A DNA stretch of 32,474 nt from Diplocarpon mali (Eukaryota; Ascomycota; Leotiomycetes; Helotiales; Drepanopezizaceae): positions 1 to 32,474 of the forward strand of contig JAENRP010000085.1 in assembly GCA_024741835.1 (NCBI GenBank). The letters run 5' to 3'. Below the pieces are notes generated by a model. The model was not told the origin of the DNA. It worked only from the letters and a program-made list of their open reading frames with translations, and searched no databases. Made by a program: the position numbers and the translations under genes. Shown here piece by piece: positions 16,526 through 26,420 of this stretch. Within the stretch, counting starts at the first letter, position 1, and the number at the start of each line of letters is the position of its first letter.

Positions 16526-17306
16526 GTAGTATACAATACAATCCATGCAAGCAAATCATATAGCGAGAGCATCGCTCGGTCCTGGGTTGCCTCGGACAAC
16601 GGAGGTTACTGACATTGCCGCTTGCGGTAATTTCATTGAGCACTGCTTGTAAATTCTCTATGCGCTAACATGTTATGATAGATTTAAACGCCCGTCACGT
16701 AATTTCGAAATCTTTTGTTTTCAATTGTTCGAAGCCTAGCGATTTAGCGACTTTCATTGTTTTAAGCTTAAGGCATGCATCGTTTCTCTTTTCTACTGTC
16801 TATAAATGTAAGATAAACGTGTTGATTGATGAATGGCTTGTTTAGGTCACGCTGCTTAAGTTTAGTGTCAATCTCATTAGGACTAATCGTCTCTTGAACA
16901 GAGTACTCTGTAGACAAGAAAAAAAACTCTATAATAGAAGTTGTTCACTCTATGATTTCTTTCCGATTCTTCTTCTAGGCTATAGACTTTTTATGCCTAT
17001 GTCTTTGATGTATAAGCACGACTGCTTTTGGAGTGCTTCTAAAACTACCTTACAAGTAGAGATTTTAATAATACATCAAGGAGTAGCGGAGACCTCTAAC
17101 GATTACGATCTTGCGGATGGGTGCGGCGGGTATTATCAATGTCAGGATCCCTGGCCTCCGTTTGCGTCGGGTCCATTCTTGTCATACTCGTACTTACAAT
17201 TATTTAAATTCAAGCACAGTGGATTAAACCAGGGCAGAAGTCCACTTAAAAGTACATAGTCTGGGTATATCCAGAGAAGTCAAAAGTACTTCGCCGCAGT
17301 CCAAAC

Positions 17307-17368
17307 GAACACCACATGAAAGTATATTTGAACCTTGCAAACCCATATTAAACCCTCCCTGCCAATGA
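17307..17368 (+). repeat. Diverged repeat, copy A
   Basis: About 34 bp starting ACACCACATGAAAGTATATT and ending near TTGCAAACCC aligns by eye with copy B at 18038-18102, with scattered substitutions and a shared ACCCTCCC further on. Weaker similarity extends upstream (a TCCACTT about 70 bp before each). This pattern fits two decayed copies of one mobile element. Confidence 0.4.
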
Positions 17369-18037
17369 CGCTACTGCTATGGTGTTTGTGTGGCCTGCGA
17401 CGATGCACAGATTAGAACGCCTCAAACCTTAATAAAAAAAACAAAAGTGGACTATTTCATATTGGTTTTTTCTCTGTCGAACACAGTGGACCACGCAGCA
17501 GACAGCTCTAGCCATTCGGCTCAATGTATTCATACTTGGAATTACTGCCTGAAAGTCTGTTTGATTATTAAGTACGATCTGTGGATTTTCGGATCCACTG
17601 TCCTCGAAAAACAAAAATCGTGAGCAGCTTAGTGAAGGTCGTACCTGACAACAACATCTACCTGAAACAAAGCGCTGCACTTTAGAGCCACACGAGGCTG
17701 GAAATTGGATTTGATACCACGCACTAAATAACTGAGGACCTTGGACATAAGTCTTGCCGCAACGCAGTCAAGAGAACTTAATTATGTGATATTAATTTTT
17801 TTCATCTTCGAGTTGCTGCTTAAATGATCTGATCTCGGCCTCGTATCATGCTTAACGTCGCTATTTCCGTTTTGAAAATGTCGATTTGCAGTCCACGCTA
17901 ACAACCTTGCCAGCGACTTATGTTTATGCTCAAACGAGAAAAAACGTCTTTAAATCCACTTCAATCTATCTACAAACCCAACTTCTCCATTAAACGGAAG
18001 CCAGTTTATTTTACGAAGTACATCGTTTCAGCATCAT

Positions 18038-18102
18038 AAACACCATATGAAAGTAAATTCGACTTTGCAAGCCACCCACCGTGGACCCTCCCAGGCATTA
18101 AC
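18038..18102 (+). repeat. Diverged repeat, copy B
   Basis: It begins ACACCATATGAAAGTAAATT and continues GACTTTGCAAGCC, matching copy A at most positions in the first 34 bp and again at ACCCTCCC. It lies on the same strand as copy A, about 730 bp away, so the two form a direct repeat. Confidence 0.4.
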
Positions 18103-18613
18103 ACCAATGTAGTATTTACTCCGAATACGCCTACGACGAAGTAACATGGGGAACCTTGCTTCTTTACGATGTCCCTTTTGTTCAGAAGCTCGGGCCTACC
18201 TGTGAAGGTCAACAATTTTGCTTATTTTATATTTGAAGATAGATTGCTGGCTGGGAAGACTGTGAGCCATACTTTTTGCCTATATAACCTGCTAACCTGC
18301 TAACCGACTCTATTGTTGGCTTCTTATTGCAAGCTGATATCTATTCCGGACTTCCTCCCCGCGCTCAAATTCTTCTTGGCTTCTCCCATGATAGTCCTTA
18401 CGTCCTACGGTCTCTACAGGGAGTGCTTACAGTCAATAACTCTAAAAAAGCTTTAACTCACACTGTAAAATAAATATCAAGTAACTGTGAAGAGGCTTTT
18501 ATGGCTCTAGATAAATCCGTCATTCTAATTTGTCGAATGCAGAATCGTAGAAGAATTCCAAGTCAACTGATATACATGTCCACACTGTAACCTTTACAGA
18601 TTTACACACTTTC

Positions 18614-18893
18614 TACTTAGTACATGGGGAAATAATCTGAGGTTTTCTGTCTGTGCGCTATACTAGAACTTTCTTTTGTGCAGGGGTTTCGATAGGGGGT
18701 ACTTGAAGCTTAGGAATCAATAACAGTTAAGATAATTGGAGATTTGATTAGGGAAATGCCAAATAGATGTAAAGCAGTGATTGACGCAAAAGGTGGCTAT
18801 ATAAAATACTAAGGAATTTAATAAAAGCAGCATTGCCAAGAATCTAGTGTGCACAGACAGAAAACCTCAGATTATTTCCCCATGTACTAAGTA
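18614..18893. mobile_element. Tc1/mariner-type MITE with 41-bp perfect terminal inverted repeats
   Basis: The terminal repeats span 18616-18656 and 18851-18891 and are identical over 41 bp; the outer end reads CTTAGTACATGGGGAAATAA. TA dinucleotides flank both ends (18614-18615 and 18892-18893), as expected for a Tc1/mariner-type TA target-site duplication. The element body is 276 bp, AT-rich and without a coding frame, so it is non-autonomous and would need a transposase supplied in trans. Perfect arms inside a strongly decayed spacer suggest a recent insertion. I saw no second copy in this window. Confidence 0.88.
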
Positions 18894-19259
18894 ATGCCGG
18901 AAGTACTACAATACTCTTCCTGACGTAATACCCATTCTGACCTAATAACTCTTTTTGTCGATACCTCGTATCATTATCTAAACTAATAATTATCCACCTC
19001 CTGTATTTAGTCGAAAGTATGCTGTAGGCAGGAGTAAGCTGTCGGAAGTAGAGTAGGCTATCAAAACCCTTGAAACAGAAGCAGAAAAAGGAATCAATTC
19101 AATGATTAATGCTAAATCAAATTAGATTACAATTGAAATTCATGTCCATTCGTATAGTGAATAACTTTACTATGACTGTAAGCTATACAAAGATTCCTGT
19201 ATTGATTTCATCGAAATTCTTACCGCCGGTTTACAGACGCTTTACAGCTATCAAGTGCA

Positions 19260-20504
19260 TTAAGACTCCCGTTGAGTCCAGCTCTTTGTCGGTCCGACCA
19301 CAGCCGTGCCCTTGACTGCATAGCCTCCGTCCCTCCCTACGATCCAAACATCCAACCTTTCCTTCTTCTCTGGATCTCTCCTGACACAAATCTTCATCTC
19401 TTCCTCGGCATACAATGGAGCCAAATTCCTGTATTTAAACTGTGCGACGATCTCTCCCTGTTTAAGCTGGGATCTCATGACTGAAAACATGAGCACCAAG
19501 GATAATGGTCCCTGGACTAATAGATTTCGATATCCTTCAACGTCTCGGGCATATTGACGATCGAGATGTATAGCATGAGCGTTGAAAGTGAGAGCCGAAA
19601 ACCGGAAGATTAATGCTGGGGTTGGAGTGATGGACACGCTGAAGTCGGGAGTGTGGATAGCTATAAGACTTCAGTGATCTAGACAGTCGAGGGACATCTT
19701 GTACGTACGCTTGATGACCTTCGACACTTTCTTCAGGTCCTCACTAGCTTCCTCTCTCGACTTTTCCCTCATGAAAACTAGTTGCCTGGTTTCCAGCAAA
19801 CTGAGCATGCCCATGTTCACATTGTCGTTGTCGGACGTGTCTCCAAGCATTTCACGTAAAGCCGCCTTTCGTCGTTTTCTAGGCCCACACTTGACATCAC
19901 GACCTGGATCTACACCAATCTGCCGCCTCGTGGATACGAAGACCTTCTCATCTCCTTCAGTTCCCTTGATATGGAGGTGAGTGATATCTTCCGCGCAGCT
20001 GGCGAGACGGCCGGTGACTTGTAGCTGACGTTTTTCGGATAGGTTGAACGTGAGCGAGCCACCTGCCCATAGCCGCCTTACGAAAGGTGGACCAGGAGAG
20101 TGTAACGAGTCTGTGCCGTCAGGCAGCAGACCACTGCTGAGAACCGCGGGCGGAAAATAAACTAAATGGTAGCCTTGGGGCAGAACGACGCCTTGTTTGC
20201 GATTACTGGCGAAGTCATAGGAGGCCACCAAGTCCGAAGGGTTGAAGACGGGCGGATAGCATGACTGCGGAAGAAACTCTGCAAGAGTTGCGTTGAGTAG
20301 GTGCCAAGGAGTCGCTGTAAGTCTGTCAATGGTCCTGTGAACAGGACGAGACGTGAGCTGTTTATAGAGAGATAGCTGGAGAGAGGACAGCGAAGCAGAC
20401 GCATCATGCGACGAGTGTCGTATCTGCACATCCCGTGGGATCGCTGGACATCTGTAGTCAGATACAGCACTAAGCCTGATCACGCGGGGAATAGTTGGCT
20501 TCAT
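19260..20504 (-). CDS. HTD2: Mitochondrial 3-hydroxyacyl-thioester dehydratase Htd2
   Basis: Two exons, 20504-19709 and 19660-19260, give 398 residues. The 48-bp intron has donor GTACGT and acceptor TATAG, and joining restores KPIHTPDFSVSITPTPAL. Family signatures are VLPQGYHLVYFPP (about 107-119), RRLWAGGSLTF (143-153), RQLVFMREKSRE (about 240-250) and the hotdog-fold segment FRFSALTFNAHAIHLD (284-299), with Asn and His at the expected active-site place. The first 35 residues are rich in Arg, Ser and hydrophobic residues and low in acid, as in a mitochondrial presequence. In yeast the enzyme dehydrates 3-hydroxyacyl-ACP in mitochondrial type II fatty acid synthesis, which supplies lipoate precursors and supports respiration. 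The ATG lies 168 bp past the PHA2 stop on the same strand. Confidence 0.93.
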
Positions 20505-20579
20505 TTCAGTCCAGATCTGTTGTCAGCTCCAGGAGCTAGATCGTGGTCGAGAAATTATTCTCGGCTCGATAGGGGTAGC

Positions 20580-20593
20580 TCTTATCGATAAGA
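20580..20593. promoter_or_regulatory. Palindromic double GATA site in the PHA2-HTD2 gap
   Basis: TCTTATCGATAAGA is a perfect 14-bp palindrome made of two inverted GATAAG sites overlapping at ATCGAT. Another GATAAC lies at 20597-20602 and a CGATAG at 20567-20572. HGATAR sites bind fungal GATA factors such as AreA (nitrogen), the SreA/SREP class (iron) and the white-collar proteins (light). The group lies 63-98 bp upstream of the HTD2 ATG, a sensible promoter position. Which factor binds, if any, cannot be told from sequence. Confidence 0.5.
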
Positions 20594-20672
20594 CGTCGAT
20601 AACAGACAACCATGTCATGCATTCCGTCGCATTTGTGGATTATTGCATTCTTCTAGATCATCTGCTTACTCC

Positions 20673-21781
20673 TCATCTCTTCTTCAGTTTATCATCCCAG
20701 CTACCCAACCATCTCCAACTCTGCACAAAATCCTCGAGAGCATCCAAGGTCTTGGTCACCATCCCGCTTGGATCATGTAACCTGCTGCCCTCGAATTCCA
20801 CAAAGAAAATGTATTGGAAGGGGACAACCTTGGTCGGCCTGCTGTTGATGCTGGTCAAGTTGATGCCGTATTTCTGGAAGCAATTGAGCACAGATGCTAA
20901 AGCCCCTGGTGTGCTATGGTCGATCTTGAATGAAATGAGCGACTTGGTTTCATCTGCTGACCCCGCATTGCTATCAGATCCCTTCCGCAGAATGAGGAAT
21001 CTTGTGGTGTTGTCCTCTCGATCTTCAATCCCCTTTGCTAGAACGTCGATACCCTGGACTTCTGCCGCGAGTATGCTTGCGATTGCTGCACTTGCTCCCG
21101 TTGTGTCCTCCTTTGCGAGCTCAGCCGCCCTGCTTGTGGAGCTAACATCAATACGCTCAACACCTTTCATGTAGAAGTTGAGGAAGACATCGCATTGACC
21201 GAAGGCTTGCGGATGGCTCAAGAGTCGCTTGATATGCTTGACGCTGTGTAGGGGGGAAACTCGTGGCTTGAGGGGACTCGGGGTTGAAATCGTAGGAGTA
21301 CATGTACCGGATATGTCAGGGGAATCGATGCTTTCGCAATTCGTGCCAACTAGGCAGTGACTGACATCGAGGTAGGCTTCGCCGCAGACCGTGACATCCA
21401 AGTATCTGCTGTGTCTGTCTGCGAGAAGCTCAAAAGTGTAGACAACAGCTCCATTAGTAGAATTCTCAAAAGGCACAACGCCAAACGTAGATTCTCCAGA
21501 CTGAACAGCATCAAAGATATCTAGATGCTCCGGTTAGATGAATCCACACTCCCTACAGCATATCGATCTTAGGTACCTGTGATGGTGACGGCGGGTTGGT
21601 AGTCGTATCGACCTGAGTCGAAAGCATCGAGCGCTGCCTGAGCAATGTCGAGGTCTGTCAGTCCAATGGACCATGCCGGGCGTTCAGCTTGCGCAAGAGT
21701 GTGTACCTGATGTGTGTATGAAGAGACAGGGCCAAGGAAAGAAACGGTGACAGGAGCGTCCTCCTTCTTTAGAGAAGCCAT
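20673..21781 (-). CDS. PHA2: Prephenate dehydratase Pha2
   Basis: Two exons, 21781-21577 and 21520-20673, give 350 residues. The 56-bp intron has donor GTACCT, branch CTAAC and acceptor CTAG, and joining gives TITDIFDAVQSGESTFGVVP. The catalytic domain shows VSFLGPVSSYTHQ (13-25), GVVPFENSTNGAV (82-94) and DNTTRFLIL with the catalytic Thr-Arg-Phe. The C-terminal ACT domain (about 255-330) begins SLISFKIDHSTPGALASVL and carries SRP in place of the usual ESRP, the region that senses phenylalanine. The enzyme converts prephenate to phenylpyruvate in phenylalanine synthesis in the cytosol. Length is typical for an ascomycete enzyme. HTD2 follows on the same strand after 168 bp. Confidence 0.95.
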
Positions 21782-22539
21782 GGTGCTGGTGACGAGGGGT
21801 AATGAGTATTAGGTAAATGTATAATGGAAGAAGATACAATCAAGATGGCCTTTTGAGACTTGCTGCTGGTCGCAGCATTCTTACCCGTTCTGATGGTGGT
21901 CTACTTTGCAATGGTGAATTCTGGATTGCGAAAATCAGTTTAGTTTCGCGATATCGCTTGCCCCTCCCTCTCCGACCCCACCTTCAGCGAAGGCAGTGTG
22001 AGAACTGTTAAGAGACGGTCTGAGGGAAAAAGGAGGTGAGGAAATTTCGATAAGATGTTAGAGGGCATCATTTTCCCGTGGTTGATTCAAGTAATCAAAG
22101 TACGAGACTGACTGCCCAGTGAGGTGCTGTTTACCTGTAGCTGAAAATACTTACTACACTTATTTTGAGTGGATAACGGAAGGCATAGGTCATACGATGC
22201 AATGGAAAGCCCACTCGGGATCAAGTAAGTCTGTTTGAAGCACACTTGCTATATATTGGTAGTCTAGGTAGGGTGTTTGTAGGATGAAATATGTCTTTTG
22301 TTGCTTCTGATCTCGATCCATCTGCATGGGATCGACTATGTCTCATGCTGCCAGCGAGTTCTCAAAAGCAAAGACTACCCCGTTAAAAACAATTTGTCGA
22401 GCGCAATCCCCCAAACTTTTCTCGGCCAACATCAGAGTGTCCCCAGATGGACGAGTCATCATCCTGGGTCGAGCATTTAGCCATTCTTCCCTTTCTTGCT
22501 GGAATGAGTGTGCTTACCTCTGATATTGGCGTCTCAAAC
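21782..22539. other. Spacer: PHA2 promoter and SUP45 3' flank
   Basis: No gene is visible. The end next to 21782 should be the PHA2 promoter and leader; the end toward 22717 should be the SUP45 3' UTR. A GGGGCGG-like GC-rich block at about 22600-22680 falls within the open extension that follows the SUP45 stop codon. Confidence 0.45.
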
Positions 22540-22716
22540 TCAAGTGGCCGTTGTGACTGACCGGAGAGGGCTGGGCCTGGACACAGCACTTCTCTGGCGG
22601 GAGCCTGCCGGGGCCGGCTTTCGGATCTGTTGCACGGCACTCGGGCGGGGCGACAGAGTTTGACTTGACGGGACAACTGGAGTTGGTTCCTCGCCCAATG
22701 CGAGGTTATCAAACTG

Positions 22717-24176
22717 TCAATCTATAAAACCAGTTAGTTCGGAGACCATTAGTTTGGCAGTAACACACACCGTCATAGTAGTCGTCGTCGTCATCAACTT
22801 CGGCCAACTGTTCGAAGTTGACCTTGTATCGGAGAAGCCCCCCGATTCCACCGAAACCCTTGACAAACTGGTTGCCCTCACTGGATCGGTCGGACACAAA
22901 TTCCAGGGTGGCACCGAAGTCCTTGTACTTCTCAGCGATCCACTCAAGGAAAGATTCCTGAGTAACGACCTCCATTTCTTGTCCGGTCTCCTTGTCCATG
23001 AACTGTTCTCTGCTCGCGGCTTCTTGGGCCTTCGTGGCGTGCAAAATAATCAAGTTTCCGTTGACATCCTTGAGAGTCCATCTGTTGATCTCGAGGTTCT
23101 CGAAGACGATGAGAATTTCGACGGCTCCGAGCTCCAAGGCTTTCAGAGTATCCTCGACACCGTAGCAAAAGCGACCGGAATCCTGACTGATTTCCTCGAA
23201 GTATTTTCCAATGAGCTTCTTCTCTTGGATGAACTTGACATTGCTGAGCGTCTCCGCAGAAAGCTCAATAGCTTGGTTGAAGCCATTTTCTCCTCCATAA
23301 GACACATCAACAACCTTGATGACCTTGGTCTGCAGGCGGTTGTCAAAAAGATCCGACTGGTTCAGATCATTCTTGAAGTCTGCTGAACCAGCCAAGATGA
23401 TCCCAGCAACGTTGACCTTGTCAGCCGTGATGAAGTTCTGCACAGCCAATTCAGCAACTTTGCGGACATAGTTGTGGCGCTTTTCTTCTCGGAGGCGAGC
23501 GAAACGCAGCGCAGATTGTCCACCACGACCGTGCTTCTTTGGTAGATCAACAGAGAACTTGTGTATAACATCCCTAGTGTTGCCACTCAGTGTTCCAAAG
23601 AGAGCCCCATTACCATCCATGATGATGAATCCGAATTTCTGGTCGGATTCCATCAATTCAGCGAGCGCTTCAGTATGGAATTTGTTATCGCAGAGGTACA
23701 GGGAAGTATTGATCGGCTTGAACGGTTCGAAATCAATGTTGACCTTTCTCTCTTTGCCTTCCGAGGTCAGAATTTCACCACAGTAGACTATCAACCCATT
23801 CGGAGGGACCTTATTGTACAACTTGAGTCTTTGCTGGGTCGAGGTAATAGCAGACAGGACAGATTGACGGTTGACACGAGATTTGATATTTGATGCCGTT
23901 CCCTACACAGATATCAATAGTGCTCAGGGAAAGGGATCAGAGGTCAAGCGTACGTATTCTTCGGCCAACATCTTCGCCGCTCGAGAAACCTGGTCTTTTG
24001 GGGCTATCTTGCTTGTCAGAGCAGTCGCAAGCTGGCTGCGATGCGGAACACCCACGGATAATGAGAGAAATCATGGAAGTTCCATTCCCCCTGGCGGCTT
24101 CCAATCGCTTGATCAATTTCTTCACCTTCCAGATCTCGATATTCTTCTCCGCCTCGTTGGCTTGGGCGTCGCTCAT
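22717..24176 (-). CDS. SUP45: Eukaryotic peptide chain release factor eRF1
   Basis: Four exons, 24176-24056, 24003-23954, 23902-22771 and 22721-22717, give 435 residues, close to other fungal eRF1. Stop-codon recognition motifs are complete: GTS (32-34), NIKS (62-65) and YLCDNKF (126-132, the YxCxxxF motif). The GGQ that triggers peptide release is at 184-186 inside [13 protein letters not shown]. The C-terminal domain, which binds eRF3, ends in an acidic Asp-rich tail, [11 protein letters not shown]. Introns of 52, 51 and 49 bp have donors GTGGGT, GTACGC and GTGTGT and acceptors ATAG, GTAG and TATAG; intron 3 has a clear CTAAC branch point. The last exon is only 5 nt: two bases completing GAT, then TGA. 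The protein acts in the cytosol with eRF3 to end translation at all three stop codons. Confidence 0.96.
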
Positions 24177-26420
24177 TTCGATGGTTGATGGCGCGGAGAG
24201 CGCTCGGTGACTTGAGAGGTCTTCGTCGGTAGGAGTCTGACACTGTAGTTCACAGGGTCAGGAATAATCTATTCTTCGTGATGTGCGGATGTGACGTGCG
24301 GATGTGGGTGCTGGTCGGAGCCGGTTATTTAGGGTAGAAGATGTGAGCTAGTACACTAGCGGGTATTTGGGTTTCCAGGCTCACTGTAGCTCGAAAGGTA
24401 TTTGGGATGACTATGTCAGAAGGGATTCACGTATCCATCAGGCCTGGGGTTGATGAAATGCTCTACATTCGTTCGGTTGCTTTGCCAGTTGCGATGTATC
24501 TCCTCTGCCTGTGCAGGTGCAGACGTAGAGTCATTGGGAGTCAGCCGGACTCACGTCCATGCTCCAGCCATATTTACTATTTTACGGCGCCAAACACTTG
24601 CCGTGGGGAATCTCGGCTGAGTCACCTTTCTCCGACGGACGCTACTCGATGCGACACTAGGCCAAGTTGTTTGGGCCGATGCTGGTTGTGCAGACGGATG
24701 AACTGCTACAGCGCCGGGGAACCGGGGTTTTCTTTCGAGTTTATTGCGGCCGGTAAGACGTAACCGAAATCGACAGATATGTTCCCTTGAGCGAAATTCG
24801 CATGGTCTCTCTAGGAGCTAGGATGGTGGCCTCGAAAGATCCGCAGCAATCGTTGACTTCGGGTACCGGGTTTGCGGCTCGTCGTCTTAAATTTCATGCC
24901 GTTCGTATGCCCGAGGCTTTAGCTTGTCAAGTCCGAATGACTGTTAGAGATTCGATCTGGTCATAGTAAACGCAGAGGAATGCAGGTGAGTACAAGCGCT
25001 TTGCAACAACTGACATGGCGATGCCCCAAGTGGCGCCCTCAGTCTCCAGTTCCTCTGCATCTTGCCTATGCACGTACAACGTTTTGGGTGATCTCCCAGG
25101 TTACTATTGAAACGTATTTCAGCGCGTAATTTGGATACTCTTCTGATAAAATGGGGGTCGAAGGAATTGGATCCAAACGCGAAACATCCCAAGACGCTGG
25201 GGATTCGAGTTCGCTTGAGCTTATCATAAATATCCAGACTTGGGAAATTCCAATAATGCTCTTGACGGGACTGCGCGGTGCTCGTGCTACTCATGGCCAG
25301 AGAACATTGACTGTCTGCGCCCTGCTCTTCGAGATGATCTGAGCATGGCAATCCTCTTTCTCAACACTCATTAGGAAAGCTCTGGCATGCTACTAACGCA
25401 TTGGGTACAGACGATTCGGCGAATCCTAGATTCCGCTCTTTCGACCCCTCAAGACTGAAAACGACCTTCAAAACGGTGCCAAGCAAACAAAGCATCTGTA
25501 CCACCGTCGTGATCCACTAGCTGCAAGACACTCTCTGCAATCCACTTCAAAAGACACTGTATCCGCTTTTGAAGGCGTGCAAGTACATCACATCGAAACT
25601 ACATACGGAGTGCTCTTTTCGTTGCTCGAAATATGCCTTCTCCGAGGTGTGTTGGAGCCATGCTTTCACGCCTAGGCATTGGTCCCAATTCAACTTCGGG
25701 CATAGAGTGACGGCAATAAACACTACCATAGACCCAGCACACGTGCAGATTGTTTATCACGGCCCAAGAGGTAGGCATATTTCATAGCAAGGTAGCATAG
25801 TGCTATCAGTACCGGCTCTATAGGTCTCTCAAAGACGACCATAATCTGTTGAATGTTAATTGATCTTTCAATGCCCAAGAACAGCATCAAGAGGCAGACT
25901 GTGTCTCCAACGGCGGTGAACTTACTCTATCCTCTAGCTATAACTTCTGCGATCTTCGGATTCTCAAGCAATGTCTTTGCAAGCCACAAGACTTACGGTC
26001 GCTCCCTCTTCCTCGCGGGACATATCAGGGACACACTCTGTCTGGTGCCCAGAGAGAGCCCTAGGATAAAAGCCTGGAAAATAACGCGAAATCCGAATCT
26101 GAACCCTCAATGGCTGAAAAATCCTTGGTCTCCTGCAGACACGTCACCAGCGGATCACTCCCAAGATACCTTGCGGATGGTAAGATACCTGCTCAGCAAT
26201 GCCTCGATGATTACGGTGATCCCGTTTCCGGGTTTTGGAAGCAATGCCCTCGGTCTGCTACGCGATACACCAACTCTGTCTCTCATCTTGAGCTCAGCCA
26301 ACACCAGCCTTCCGTATCTTCACGAGGCTGTCATCCTCGCCAGTAGCGACCCTCCTGTGCTCTTCGTATTGTACTACCAGTACAGCTTCACAGGCATAGA
26401 CTCCCTGACCACAAAACCAG
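24177..26420. other. SUP45 promoter and gene-free spacer
   Basis: The first few hundred bases should hold the SUP45 promoter. Beyond that I see only short frames without recognisable content. The first part of the 289-codon plus-strand frame at 25853-26722 falls here; it includes one weakly hydrophobic stretch (LLYPLAITSAIFGF) but no conserved domain, and its later part overlaps the candidate relic, read in another frame. Confidence 0.4.

Larger units (their letters stand above)
15338..19259. other. AT-rich spacer with transposon debris
   Basis: Nearly 4 kb without a supported gene. The end next to 15337 should be the PH/LRR promoter. From about 16.5 to 19.1 kb the DNA is AT-rich, with frequent stops on both strands. 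It contains diverged copies of a short repeat and one intact MITE. The largest frame (16894-17259, 121 codons) has no recognisable features. The composition would fit repeat-induced point mutation of old transposons, but I have not measured dinucleotide indices. Confidence 0.5.

Noticed and set aside
16894..17259. 121-codon plus-strand frame in the AT-rich spacer
   Set aside because: No domain, no promoter or splice signals, and biased composition; treated as chance within decayed repeat DNA.
22754..23386. 210-codon plus-strand frame opposite eRF1
   Set aside because: It is antisense to the conserved eRF1 C-terminal coding sequence; no family features.
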